Part shown: piece after piece, positions 16,013-24,396 of the stretch
Layout: each line of letters starts with the position of its first letter
How positions within the stretch are numbered: position 1 is the first letter of the stretch
Source of the DNA: Arhodomonas sp051195215
Lineage (GTDB): Bacteria; Pseudomonadota; Gammaproteobacteria; Nitrococcales; Nitrococcaceae
DNA length: 64,000 nucleotides
Reading direction: 5' to 3'
Assembly (NCBI RefSeq): GCF_051195215.1
Contig: NZ_JBNAZM010000014.1
Location: 1 to 64,000, forward strand
Notes under the pieces: model-generated
What the model was told of the DNA's origin: nothing
Database searches by the model: none
The model's input: only the letters and a program-made list of their open reading frames with translations
Program-made: the position numbers and the translations under genes

Positions 16013-16411
16013 ATGCGCAAGATGCGTGTGATCGTCATGGCCCTGCTGACAGGGATCGCCGTGGTCGCCCTCGGCGGCTGCCGCACCGCGCCCGTCCACA
16101 ACGTGACAGAGGCCCCCGTTAACACCGGCAGCCAGGCGGCCAGCATGGCCGAGGTGCGCGAGGCCATTATCCAGGCAGGCACCAAGCTCGGCTGGCAGAT
16201 GAATGCGGACTCCCCTGGCCACATCATCGCGACGCTGAATATCCGCAGTCACATGGCGCAGGTCGACGTGAATTACGACACCACGGACTACAGCATCGAG
16301 TACCGTGACAGCCGTAACCTCAAGTACGACGGCAACGAGATCCACAAGAACTACAACGGCTGGATCCAGAACCTGGACAACAACATCCGTCAGGAACTGC
16401 TGTTGCTCTGA
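16013..16411 (+). CDS. Small predicted outer-membrane or periplasmic lipoprotein
   Basis: The 132-residue product begins with a basic start (MRKMR), a hydrophobic run and the lipobox ALGGC (Cys23), so it should be lipidated and exported. The mature part, from MAEVREAIIQAGTKLGW to the end, is a compact alpha/beta domain with alternating strands (HIIATLNI, AQVDVNYD, SIEYRDS) and ends with NYNGWIQNLDNNIRQEL. Similar small lipoproteins of unknown function occur in halophilic gammaproteobacteria. AAGGAG lies 8 bases before the ATG. The last 22 bases overlap the convergent glycosyltransferase gene. I cannot assign a function. Confidence 0.8.
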   Translation: MRKMRVIVMALLTGIAVVALGGCRTAPVHNVTEAPVNTGSQAASMAEVREAIIQAGTKLGWQMNADSPGHIIATLNIRSHMAQVDVNYDTTDYSIEYRDSRNLKYDGNEIHKNYNGWIQNLDNNIRQELLLL

Positions 16412-17178
16412 ACCTCCGGCCTCTCGACCTCCGGCCCGGGTGTGCGTGCCCGGGCCAGCCCCTGCAGATAGAACCCGTCACGCAACAGCCAGCCCGCCAC
16501 CATCACGGTAATCCGGGTTATGTCCCTCACCGGCCGGAAGTGACTGCGGCGCGGACTGCTGCCGTAGACCGACGGCACGGCGACGAATCGCACCGGCACC
16601 CCCGCCCTGCCGGCGACGATCAGCGCCTCGCTTTCGAAGGTGAACCCATCGCGCGGGCGCCGGGCAAGCAGCCGTTCCACCAGCGCCCGGGGATAAAGGC
16701 GAAAGCCGCTCTGGGTATCCACCAGCGAAACGCCGGCGGCCCAGGCAATGAAAAAGTCGGCAACCCGGTTGGCACGCTGACGCCGGCGCGGTGCCCCATG
16801 GTTGCCGCGATCGCGTGCTCCGATGACCAGGGCACCCGGTTCGCGCCGGGCGACGCAGGCCAATCGGTCGATGTGGCGGGGGTCATGCTGCCCGTCGCCG
16901 TCGAGCGTGACCACCGCCGCGGCGTCGAGAGCCATCGCGCGCCGGAAACCGCGACGCAATGCGTTGCCCTTGCCCCGGTTGACCGGCTCGCGTAACACCT
17001 CCACCGGCAGCGCCTCGAGGACGTCCGAAGTGCCGTCGCAGGAGCCGTCATCGACGATCACCACCCGGTCGGCATGGGCGAGTGCGCGCTCGGCGAGCCC
17101 CCGGATCGTGGCCGCCTCGTTATAAGCGGGGATCACGGCGACCATGATTCCTGTCGCCTGTCGATCATTCCCGGCCAC
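16390..17178 (-). CDS. Family 2 glycosyltransferase, last gene of the aryl-polyene operon
   Basis: The 262-residue protein is a GT-A fold glycosyltransferase of the dolichyl-phosphate mannosyltransferase/DPG-synthase type: VAVIPAYNEAATI, then VIVDDGSCDGTSD, then the DGDGQHDP metal-binding site (DxD-like) and VDTQSGFRLYP. It probably transfers a sugar to the finished aryl polyene or its lipid anchor. In many aryl-polyene loci glycosyl- and acyltransferase domains are fused; here they are separate genes. Start is a GTG seven bases after fabG ends; an ATG 11 codons later is an alternative. It closes the operon and overlaps the convergent lipoprotein gene by 22 bases. Confidence 0.87.
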   Translation of the reverse strand: MAGNDRQATGIMVAVIPAYNEAATIRGLAERALAHADRVVIVDDGSCDGTSDVLEALPVEVLREPVNRGKGNALRRGFRRAMALDAAAVVTLDGDGQHDPRHIDRLACVARREPGALVIGARDRGNHGAPRRRQRANRVADFFIAWAAGVSLVDTQSGFRLYPRALVERLLARRPRDGFTFESEALIVAGRAGVPVRFVAVPSVYGSSPRRSHFRPVRDITRITVMVAGWLLRDGFYLQGLARARTPGPEVERPEVQSNSSS

Positions 17179-17185
17179 GCCCGCC

Positions 17186-17905
17186 CTAGCTCATACCGCC
17201 GTCGACGCCTATGACCTGCCCGGATACGTAGCTCGCCGACTCCGAGGCCAGAAATGCCACCACCGCCGCGACCTCCTCGGGACGGCCAGCGCGGCCGGCA
17301 GGCACCGCGTCGCGAAGATGCGCGGCATCGAAGCGCTCCCGGGTCATGTCGCTGTCGATGACGCCGGGAGCGACGACATTGGCGGTCACGCCCCGGCCGG
17401 CAAGCTCCCGGGAAAGCGAACGGGTGGCGCCGTGAAGGCCGGCCTTGGCCGCCGCGTAGTTTGCCTGCCCACGGTTACCGAGCACCGCCGCCACCGACGA
17501 GACGTTGATCACCCGCCCCCAGCGCCTACGGATCATGGGAAGCAGCAACGGCCGCGTCACGTGGAAAAAGCCGTCCAGGGAGACGGCTATCACCGAGCGC
17601 CACTGCTCGGTACGCATGCCGGCGAGCGGGGCATCATCGTGAATACCCGCGTTGTTGACCACCACCTGCACGGGGTCGTCGTAGTCGACCATCGCCTCGA
17701 CCGCATTCGTCACGGCCTCTTCATCGGCCAGGTCGAAAGCCACCGGGGTGACCACGTCCTCACCGACCTCTGCCGCCAGGGCCTCGACCGCCGCGAGGTT
17801 GCGATTGGCGTGGGCGATCACCCGCATCCCCTCGCCGGCGAGCCGTCGCACCACCGCCGCACCGATGGCCCCGCTCGCCCCCGTGACCAAAGCTCGATGG
17901 CTCAT
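17186..17905 (-). CDS. 3-oxoacyl-ACP reductase (FabG-like, aryl-polyene ketoreductase)
   Basis: The 239-residue short-chain dehydrogenase has the NADP-binding TGASGAIG at the N-terminus, NNAG (about residue 84), and the catalytic Ser137, Tyr150 and Lys154 in NVSSV...ANYAAAK. It would reduce the 3-oxoacyl-ACP after each condensation, the role of ApeQ in Escherichia and Xenorhabdus aryl-polyene clusters. The gene overlaps the upstream dehydratase by four bases (ATGA), with GGAGGAGG just before the ATG. Operon context, not sequence alone, separates it from the fatty-acid FabG. Confidence 0.9.
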   Translation of the reverse strand: MSHRALVTGASGAIGAAVVRRLAGEGMRVIAHANRNLAAVEALAAEVGEDVVTPVAFDLADEEAVTNAVEAMVDYDDPVQVVVNNAGIHDDAPLAGMRTEQWRSVIAVSLDGFFHVTRPLLLPMIRRRWGRVINVSSVAAVLGNRGQANYAAAKAGLHGATRSLSRELAGRGVTANVVAPGVIDSDMTRERFDAAHLRDAVPAGRAGRPEEVAAVVAFLASESASYVSGQVIGVDGGMS

Positions 17906-18327
17906 GCCTCCTCCGGAAACGCTACCGCCACCCGACCGCTGACCGCCGGACCGGCGGCGTCCTGAAGCTCGAAATCGTAGACCACCGCATTAGCCTGACC
18001 GAGAACGCGGTTGCAACGGACTTCGCGAGCCCCGCCGGCAAGCCTCGAGCGTACCCAGCGAAGCGATCGCACGGACGCGATCACCCCCGGTCGTGCCGCG
18101 TCGCCACCACAGAGCACACCGTGAACCGCCGTGGCCTGGGCGGCGTATTCCACCGCATGCACGGCCCGCAAACGGCCGCCCTCGGTCGCAAGCGGATTGT
18201 CACCGCCCTCCCGGGCCCGGCAGACCACGTGCGCGTCCGACCAGGCCAGCACCGCCTCGAGCAGACACATGCCCGGACCATGGGGCAGGCAATCGCGGAT
18301 GAATTGCCGGCCCTGCGCCCCGGTCAC
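17902..18327 (-). CDS. Hotdog-fold 3-hydroxyacyl-ACP dehydratase (ApeP-like)
   Basis: The 141-residue hotdog protein begins with a conserved CLPHGPGMCLLEAVLAW (active-site His about 16) and has AVEYAAQATAVHG with the helix glutamate, the pattern of the ApeP dehydratases that create the double bonds of aryl polyenes. The start is the GTG at 18325-18327: GGAGG lies seven bases before it and it overlaps the stop of the chain-length-factor gene by four bases (GTGA). The longer open frame upstream is not used. It is the first of two dehydratases in the operon; the other is at 24088. Confidence 0.85.
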   Translation of the reverse strand: MTGAQGRQFIRDCLPHGPGMCLLEAVLAWSDAHVVCRAREGGDNPLATEGGRLRAVHAVEYAAQATAVHGVLCGGDAARPGVIASVRSLRWVRSRLAGGAREVRCNRVLGQANAVVYDFELQDAAGPAVSGRVAVAFPEEA

Positions 18328-19106
18328 CCCGTCACCTCCACGGCGATACCGCTGGCCTGACACGGCAGCACCGTGCGCCCGCCCCCGGCGGCCAGGCACG
18401 CGAGCAGCGGCAGGATGCCGGCGGCGGCACTACTCTCGCGCAAGGCATCGAACGCCGCCACCCTGCATCCGCTTGGCGCGGCATCGACCTGCGAAACGCT
18501 GAGCCGCGGACCGTCCCCATCGCCGCAGAGCAGCAGTGCCGCCGCGAAAGGCACGCGGTTGGCACGTACCGTCGTCAGCGCCGGCGAGGCCGCTTCGTCA
18601 TAAACCACCAGCAGGCAGCGCTCATGGCCGTCGGCAAGCACCAGCCCGAGCGCCTCCAGCAACCCCGCGGCGGCTGTCGTATCCCCCGCCGACAGGCTGG
18701 TGCTGCTGCCGTGGCAGCGCGCGGCGATGGACCAGTACCCGGCCGGTGCATTGTGCACCGAGTTATGGAATCGGTGCGGTGACACCCAGGGCTCGGGGGC
18801 GGCGAGGCTGCGACAGATGTGCTCCAGGGTCGCCATGTCCCCCTCCGCCGAGGCGAACACCGACGCCAGTTCGTCGTCCCCGGCTTGCGCCACTGGCAAT
18901 GCCTCGTCCGCCGCGCGCACGGCGAGGTGCACGATCCCCGTCGCCCGCCGGGCTTCGGTGCGCGGCAGCACACTGGCCCGCGGTGCCTGCACCGCCGCTG
19001 GCGACCAGACCCGATCGCCGCGCAGCGCCGCAGCCGCCGCTTCCCAACCCTCAAGGCCGGGCATGGCCACGCCGACGCCGGCGACATGGACAGTCATGGG
19101 CGGCAT
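18324..19106 (-). CDS. Beta-ketoacyl synthase chain length factor (ApeC-like)
   Basis: The 260-residue protein is a partial ketoacyl-synthase fold without the catalytic cysteine; where a synthase has a Cys it has SSTSLSAGDTTAA. Such chain-length factors pair with the active synthase, here encoded immediately upstream, as the ApeO:ApeC heterodimer does. N-terminal VHVAGVGVAMPGLEGW and EPWVSPHRFHNSVHNAPAGYWSIA are typical. Three ATGs lie near the start; GGAGG is best spaced (7 bases) for the one at 19104-19106, while the first overlaps the synthase stop by four bases. It controls polyene length by inference. Confidence 0.87.
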   Translation of the reverse strand: MPPMTVHVAGVGVAMPGLEGWEAAAAALRGDRVWSPAAVQAPRASVLPRTEARRATGIVHLAVRAADEALPVAQAGDDELASVFASAEGDMATLEHICRSLAAPEPWVSPHRFHNSVHNAPAGYWSIAARCHGSSTSLSAGDTTAAAGLLEALGLVLADGHERCLLVVYDEAASPALTTVRANRVPFAAALLLCGDGDGPRLSVSQVDAAPSGCRVAAFDALRESSAAAGILPLLACLAAGGGRTVLPCQASGIAVEVTG

Positions 19107-19108
19107 GG

Positions 19109-20287
19109 TCATTCCTCCGGCCCCAGAACCAGCGTGCAGTTGTTGCCTCCGAATCCGAACGAGTTGCTCAAGGCTCGCCGAATCGGAATTTCCTGCCCCT
19201 CCGTGAGGAGATTCAGCGCCATCGCCGGATCCCGGGCTGCCGTGTTGAGCGTGCCCGGAGCCCAACCACGCTCAATGGCGAACGCTGTGATCAATGCCTC
19301 GACGACGCCGGCAGCCCCCAGGGTGTGCCCCGTCCAGCCCTTCGTGGAGCTGGCGGGTACCTCCCCGAGCTCGGCGGTAACGGCCACGTCCTCGACAGCG
19401 TCGTTGGTCCGGGTCGCGGTGCCGTGCAGATTGACGTAGTCCACGGCGTCCGGCGACAACCCGGCGCTGGCCAGCGCCCGGCGCATGGCAAGACGGGCTC
19501 CGACGGCCTGCGGGTGCGGCGTGGACATGTGGTGGGCATCGGCACTCTCACCATAGCCGTAGAGGCGAACCGCACCGGCCGCCTCCCGCTCGAGCAGCGC
19601 GAACCCGGCCGCCTCGCCGATACTGAGTCCGGCGCGATCCGCCGCGAACGGCCGGCAGGGCGTATCGGCGGTAAGCTGCAGCGAAGTGAAGCCTCGCAGC
19701 GTGGTCATGCACAGACTGTCGACGCCGGCGACCACGGCCGCATCGCACAGTCCCAGCCGCATGTGGCGACTGGCGGCAGCGAAAGCCCGGGCACTCGACG
19801 AACACGCGGTGGATATGGAAATCGCCGGTCCGGCTAGCTCGAGGCGCTCGCTCACGAACGTGGCCAGCGCCGAAAGACGATGAGTGGTAGCGTACGGATG
19901 CCCTATCGGCAGCGCTTCGTCCTCGCCAAGGCCACGGAACGCCCGCTCGGTCTCGAGGATGCCCGATGTGCTCGTCCCCGCGAACACGCCAATGCGGGCG
20001 GCCCCATATCGAGCTCGTGCCCGGGCCACGGCTTCCGTGAAGCCGTCGCGCGCCAGCGCCAGCTCGGCGAGCCTGTGATTGCGGCAGTCGAAGTGCCGCA
20101 TCGCCGGCAGCAGGCTCACCGCATCGATACCTTCGACCTCCCCCACCGGCATGGGAAGCGCCCAGCGCTCCCGCCGCGTCAGCGGGCACCGGGATTCCGC
20201 CAGCGCGGCGCCCACGGCCGCACGTCCGGCACCGGCGGCAGTAGTCAGGGTGTATGCACTGATAGCCAACGGCTGCACCCCTGTCAC
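19109..20287 (-). CDS. Beta-ketoacyl-ACP synthase (ApeO-like)
   Basis: The 392-residue condensing enzyme extends the polyene by malonyl-ACP units. The triad is intact: Cys162 in STACSSS, His288 in HGTATRTND, Lys315/His320 in STKGWTGHTLGAAG. The C-terminal NSFGFGGNNC is typical of KAS II-like enzymes. The true start is a GTG at 20285-20287 that overlaps the exporter's stop codon (GTGA), with GGAGG nine bases upstream; the open frame continues far upstream but that part is out-of-frame exporter coding sequence. It forms the functional pair with the downstream chain-length factor. Confidence 0.92.
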   Translation of the reverse strand: MTGVQPLAISAYTLTTAAGAGRAAVGAALAESRCPLTRRERWALPMPVGEVEGIDAVSLLPAMRHFDCRNHRLAELALARDGFTEAVARARARYGAARIGVFAGTSTSGILETERAFRGLGEDEALPIGHPYATTHRLSALATFVSERLELAGPAISISTACSSSARAFAAASRHMRLGLCDAAVVAGVDSLCMTTLRGFTSLQLTADTPCRPFAADRAGLSIGEAAGFALLEREAAGAVRLYGYGESADAHHMSTPHPQAVGARLAMRRALASAGLSPDAVDYVNLHGTATRTNDAVEDVAVTAELGEVPASSTKGWTGHTLGAAGVVEALITAFAIERGWAPGTLNTAARDPAMALNLLTEGQEIPIRRALSNSFGFGGNNCTLVLGPEE

Positions 20288-22539
20288 GGCTGCGTTCCTC
20301 CTGCGCCCTTCTGACTCAGCCACGCCACGAGCCAGGCAGTGACCGCCCCGGCCACCACGGTCGTGCCGATATCGTGGAGCACCGGCGTATTCGCCGACGC
20401 CAAGGCCGCGAAGGCTATCACAGTCGAGAGCACGCAGACTGACGTGGTGACCGTGCCGGTGCGCCGATCGCCCGTGAACAGGCCATAATCCAGGGCGAGC
20501 CCGCCAACCAGTAACAAGCTCGCCAGGTGAAACAGGCTGAGTGCCGCGGATGACGCAGCAAGCCATATCAGCGCACCGGCAAGGCCGGAGACGGTGACCA
20601 GCGCCGTGCGCACCCGCGCCCGCCAGCCGGACAACCCCCAGACCAACACCACGGCGATGGCAACACCGCCAATGAGCGAGTAACGCACGACTTGACGCTG
20701 GTAGCGCGCCACCGCCGCCTCCACATCGGCCTTGAGATCGACTGCCTCCACCGTGGCGCCGGTTCCGGTCACCGCGCGCTGCACCTGTGCCAGGGTCTCG
20801 CTTTCCAGGGGCGCCCCCAGGCGCACGAGGGAATGCCAGCCACCCGAGCGCCGAAACAGCAGGCCCGAGAGCCACTGACCCACGGGGCCGTCACCGAGAC
20901 TCGCCGGGGTAAGCGGTGGCCGCTGCCGACTCTCTGCGACTGCCTCGACGAACGGTGCGAACCCTTCAGCCCGCAACGGCAGCCCGTTCGCGGCCGCCGC
21001 CAGCCGGCGGCGCAAAACCTCCGGCGGCGGCAGTGCCGCCTGCCGCCGCCGTTGCGTGGCCCGGCTCGGCAGGATGCCGGCAACGCTGTGAAAGGCGATG
21101 CCGCCGGAATCGTTGAGCACCCCGGCGGCGGCCTCGGTGGCCCGCAGTGCCGTCTGCACCGCCTGCGCCCGCACCACCAGCAGGTGGCGACCGCCGGCGA
21201 GACCGATGGCCTCGCGCGCCGCGGCATCGCGATGGCGCAGCTCCGCGGGCAGCGGCGACAGTGCCCCGAGGTCGGGTTCCAACATCAGTCGCGGGACTGC
21301 CACCCCTGCGCCGGCGACGATGAGACACCCGAGCAGCCAGCCGAGCCAGGCCCCCGCCGGTGGGTGGGCCGACCACGCCGTCCAGGCACGCAATCCGCCG
21401 CCCTCGCCGGCGAACGCGGGCAGCACCAGCAAGCTGGTGCCCCCTGCGGCGATCAACCCGGCCACGGCGAAGACCGCAAGCTGACTCAGGCCGGAGAGCC
21501 CCGACAGCGCCAACGCAGCGAACCCGAGCGCCGTCGACACGAGCCCGAGCAGCAGCGGCCGACGAATGCGCCTGGCCGCCGCCCGGCCACCCCCGTAGCC
21601 CAGCAGGTGCACCGGGTAATCCGTGGTCAGGCCGAGCAGTGTCGCCCCGAAAGCGAGCGCGATGCCGTGGAGCGCGCCGAAAACCACATGCACTGCCACC
21701 ATGCCTGCCAGCACGGCGCTGCCCACGGGGAGCAAGCAAAGCAGAACCCGGCGGGCCGGGCGCAATGCGGCAGCCAGCAACACGAGCACGCCAAGCCCCG
21801 CCAGGAGACTCACGCGCGTGGCTTCGCGGCGCACCGTATCGCGGGTTGCCACGGCAATCGCCGGCGCACCGGCGAGGGCGGCATCAAAGCCCTCCGTCGC
21901 GGCAGCCTCGCGCACGGCCGTGACCGAACGGGCCTGCGCGTCCAGATCGTACGGAGACGCCCGGGGTAACGCGAGTAGCACCCACCGGCCATCGGCTGTG
22001 CGCCACGCCTCGCCTGGCGCGCGATTCGCCGCGCCACCGAGCCAATCGGCGAGCAGGTGCGACCACGCGCCGGTGGGATCCGCGGCAAGGCGCTCGGCAT
22101 CGGCGCCACCCGCCGGCGCCTGCAGGCGCTCGGTCACCTCGGCGAGCGCGACGCGCAGGCGCTCCTCGCTGAACGTCCCGGCGTCCACATGAGGACTCAA
22201 TAGATAACGGTAAGGGAAAAGCCGGCGTGCCGCGGCGGCCAGATCCCCCGGACCGGCCGCCACCAGGCTGAATGCTCCCGACTTGCGTAACCGGTCGACG
22301 ACGGCATCCACCGACGCGTCACGCCCGGTTGGCGAGCTGAGCACCGCGAGAATCGCCCCCGCAGGGCCTGCACCACGGGCTTCCCGACGGAGCAACGTGG
22401 CGGCGATGCTGTCATCCCGGGGCAGAAACGCGGTCACCCCCGCCTCGAGACGCCAATGCGTACCCAGATAGGCAAGGCCCAGGACAACGGCAAGACACCA
22501 GGCGAGCACGGCGAGACGGGCGGCAACATGGCGTGCCAT
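20284..22539 (-). CDS. MMPL/RND-type exporter of the aryl-polyene operon
   Basis: The 751-residue membrane protein has the RND/MMPL plan: an N-terminal helix, a large periplasmic loop (about residues 30-225), five to six helices (about 230-400, with GLTTDYPVHLLGYGGG), a second loop, and a second helical block at the C-terminus (GGLALDYGLFTG). Such exporters in aryl-polyene clusters are proposed to move the lipid-linked pigment toward the outer membrane. GGGAG is eight bases before the ATG. It follows the LolA-like gene by 24 bases and overlaps the synthase gene by four, so transport and synthesis are co-transcribed. Confidence 0.9.
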   Translation of the reverse strand: MARHVAARLAVLAWCLAVVLGLAYLGTHWRLEAGVTAFLPRDDSIAATLLRREARGAGPAGAILAVLSSPTGRDASVDAVVDRLRKSGAFSLVAAGPGDLAAAARRLFPYRYLLSPHVDAGTFSEERLRVALAEVTERLQAPAGGADAERLAADPTGAWSHLLADWLGGAANRAPGEAWRTADGRWVLLALPRASPYDLDAQARSVTAVREAAATEGFDAALAGAPAIAVATRDTVRREATRVSLLAGLGVLVLLAAALRPARRVLLCLLPVGSAVLAGMVAVHVVFGALHGIALAFGATLLGLTTDYPVHLLGYGGGRAAARRIRRPLLLGLVSTALGFAALALSGLSGLSQLAVFAVAGLIAAGGTSLLVLPAFAGEGGGLRAWTAWSAHPPAGAWLGWLLGCLIVAGAGVAVPRLMLEPDLGALSPLPAELRHRDAAAREAIGLAGGRHLLVVRAQAVQTALRATEAAAGVLNDSGGIAFHSVAGILPSRATQRRRQAALPPPEVLRRRLAAAANGLPLRAEGFAPFVEAVAESRQRPPLTPASLGDGPVGQWLSGLLFRRSGGWHSLVRLGAPLESETLAQVQRAVTGTGATVEAVDLKADVEAAVARYQRQVVRYSLIGGVAIAVVLVWGLSGWRARVRTALVTVSGLAGALIWLAASSAALSLFHLASLLLVGGLALDYGLFTGDRRTGTVTTSVCVLSTVIAFAALASANTPVLHDIGTTVVAGAVTAWLVAWLSQKGAGGTQP

Positions 22540-22563
22540 CAACCGAGCTCCCGCTTCACGATC

Positions 22564-23184
22564 CTACACGCAGTCGTCGCGGTCACTGCCGGCGCGCTCC
22601 AGCTCCAGGATAGTCCGTTGGCCTTGCCGGGCCAGCGTGATGCGAACCAGTCGCGAACCATGCCCTGCAAGGGTGACCCGAACGACATCGCCGCTCGGGC
22701 CGGGATCCACGGTACCACCCGGTAGCTGGTCAGGCCGTTCGAGCTGGATCCGCCATGCATCGGTATCACCAGTGACTGCGACGTCGAACCCGACACGCAG
22801 CGCCGCCGTCTCACCGAGCGCCAGCGCCCGCAGCGCCTGCACGACAGCGGCCAGGCTGGGCGAGCGGGCAAGCGAGAACGTTCGTTCGTCATTGGCAGAA
22901 TCGATGGTGACGGTGTCGCCATGCACCCGCACCACGGCCTCCCGGCCGTCGGGATGGTGGGTGCGCTTGAGAAAGCGCCCATCCCTGAATACAGTGAGCT
23001 CTCCGTGGAGTTTCACCGGCTCACTGAGCAGACCACTATCGCGGATCTCGCAGAACGCATGTGTCTGCGACGGCACCGTCAGCGCCAGACGGGCGACCAC
23101 CGCGTCCAGGCTCACTCCGGCTCCACTAGCCGCGTCGGCCCACCACAGCAAGATCGTCACCACCATCAGCCGCCACGGGCGCAT
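22564..23184 (-). CDS. LolA-like outer-membrane lipid carrier protein
   Basis: The 206-residue product has a signal peptide (MRPWRLMVVTILLWWADAASGAG) and a beta-rich domain with the run FCEIRDSGLLSEPVKLHGEL, resembling the LolA-like proteins that accompany MMPL exporters in aryl-polyene clusters. It would ferry the aryl-polyene lipid across the periplasm. The ATG at 23182-23184 has AGGAGC upstream. The first 59 bases overlap the end of the acyltransferase gene in another frame, a long overlap for this operon; both proteins look intact, so I accept it. Confidence 0.83.
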   Translation of the reverse strand: MRPWRLMVVTILLWWADAASGAGVSLDAVVARLALTVPSQTHAFCEIRDSGLLSEPVKLHGELTVFRDGRFLKRTHHPDGREAVVRVHGDTVTIDSANDERTFSLARSPSLAAVVQALRALALGETAALRVGFDVAVTGDTDAWRIQLERPDQLPGGTVDPGPSGDVVRVTLAGHGSRLVRITLARQGQRTILELERAGSDRDDCV

Positions 23185-24097
23185 GGTCGAGCTCCTGCCA
23201 GAAATCGTAGAAATTGAACCAGTTGCAAGGCGATGTGCGGCAGTACGCCGCGAGGCGATCGGCATAGGTCTGCAGCCACCCGGCAACCGCGGCCTCGCGC
23301 TTCCCCCCTGCCGGCAGCCGGAGCTCGTGGCAGAGTACCTCGAAGTGCGCATCGTAGCGCCCCCAGCCACGATTGAGACCGAAGCACAGCACTACGGGCA
23401 GCCGCAGGGCGTGTGCGATGCGCAATGGCCCCTCGGGCAACGCGACCTCACCGTCGAGCAGGCGGCAGGTATGCTGCCGCGTGCCCGGCGGGGCCCGGTC
23501 GCCGAGCATGCCCAGGCTTTCACCGGCCGCCACTGCCTCCCCCGCCGCCAGTAGCCCGTCGATACCGCCGATGGGGATGACACGCGCCGCCTGCTCCGGA
23601 TTGATCGCTGCCAGCACGCGGTCGGCATGTTGGTGCTGCTCGCGGTACATGAGCGGGCGCACGGCAAGGCTCGGGTGAGTATCGGCCAGTCCACGCAGCA
23701 CCTCGAAACTCCCCAGATGCGCCCCGAGGAGCAGACACGGGCGTGAGCCCAGCAGATCCAGAGCATCGTCCCCGCATACCGGGCGAACGCGAATCCCTCG
23801 GCGGCGTCCGGCGAGCAGGAACACCCGGTCCAGCAACGTGCAGGCGAACCGCCAGTGATGGCGGTAAACATCCCGCCACGTGGGCGCACGGTCCAGCGCC
23901 CGTGCCAGGTAGGCCCGGGAGACGGCACGGCTGCGCGCAGAGACGAGTACGAAGTAGAGCGTTACCACATGGACCAGCGGATAGATGGCCGTGCGCCCGC
24001 ACGCAAGGGCAAGACGCACGATCAGTGTGATGCTCCAGCGACTGCCGCGCCCCGGATTCACCGTCCAGTGCGGTGCGTCCTCGCGGTTCAGCCGCAT
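23126..24097 (-). CDS. Lysophospholipid acyltransferase-like protein (LpxL/HtrB type)
   Basis: The 323-residue protein matches predicted LpxL/COG4261-type acyltransferases: a hydrophobic N-terminal stretch, LLLGAHLGSFEVLRGL with the catalytic histidine and acidic residue of the HxxxxE type, then MLGDRAPPGTR and LPEGPLRIAHALRLPVV. In aryl-polyene operons this enzyme is proposed to join the polyene to a glycerolipid. The C-terminus CNWFNFYDFWQE is a family hallmark. The start overlaps the upstream dehydratase by ten bases, with GAGGGG nearby. It is separate from the glycosyltransferase, unlike fused ApeJ-type proteins. Confidence 0.88.
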   Translation of the reverse strand: MRLNREDAPHWTVNPGRGSRWSITLIVRLALACGRTAIYPLVHVVTLYFVLVSARSRAVSRAYLARALDRAPTWRDVYRHHWRFACTLLDRVFLLAGRRRGIRVRPVCGDDALDLLGSRPCLLLGAHLGSFEVLRGLADTHPSLAVRPLMYREQHQHADRVLAAINPEQAARVIPIGGIDGLLAAGEAVAAGESLGMLGDRAPPGTRQHTCRLLDGEVALPEGPLRIAHALRLPVVLCFGLNRGWGRYDAHFEVLCHELRLPAGGKREAAVAGWLQTYADRLAAYCRTSPCNWFNFYDFWQELDHAPVAADGGDDLAVVGRRG

Positions 24098-24396
24098 GCC
24101 GGCCCCTCACCGTCGTCGGCCACTTCCAGCTCGCCGCGGGCCACCTCTTCGCCATCGGTGGCGGTTACGCGGAAACGCAGACGGGCAGTACCCTGCCGCA
24201 GGTGGACCTCGCAGCACCGCCCGGGCACCAGCGGCTGCAGCAGACGGGCGCTCGCCACCGCGACAACTTCGTGGCCCGCGGCCTCGGCGCAGTCGAGGAC
24301 ATGTTCGAGAATCACCACGGCGGGCACGATGGGCCGCCCCGGGAAATGGTCGGGCAGACATGGATGATCGGCAGGTACCACGAACGAGCCGGTCAT
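24088..24396 (-). CDS. Small FabA/FabZ-like dehydratase (ApeI-like)
   Basis: The 102-residue hotdog protein has the FabZ-type active-site sequence DHPCLPDHFPGRPIVPAVVILEHV, with the catalytic His in HFPG, and a short C-terminal sheet. It corresponds to ApeI, the dehydratase that works with ApeP on 3-hydroxyacyl-ACP. It overlaps its neighbours at both ends: four bases with the ligase gene upstream (ATGA) and ten bases with the acyltransferase downstream. The short length is normal for this subgroup. The start ATG at 24394-24396 is fixed by the ATGA overlap. Confidence 0.88.
   Translation of the reverse strand: MTGSFVVPADHPCLPDHFPGRPIVPAVVILEHVLDCAEAAGHEVVAVASARLLQPLVPGRCCEVHLRQGTARLRFRVTATDGEEVARGELEVADDGEGPACG

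Noticed and set aside
20288..20875. Possible N-terminal domain on the ketoacyl synthase
   Set aside because: The extra residues come from the exporter gene in another frame; the GTG at 20287 with GGAGG is the real start.
20692..21969. 425-residue open frame on the plus strand
   Set aside because: Antisense to the MMPL exporter gene; arginine- and glutamine-rich shadow.
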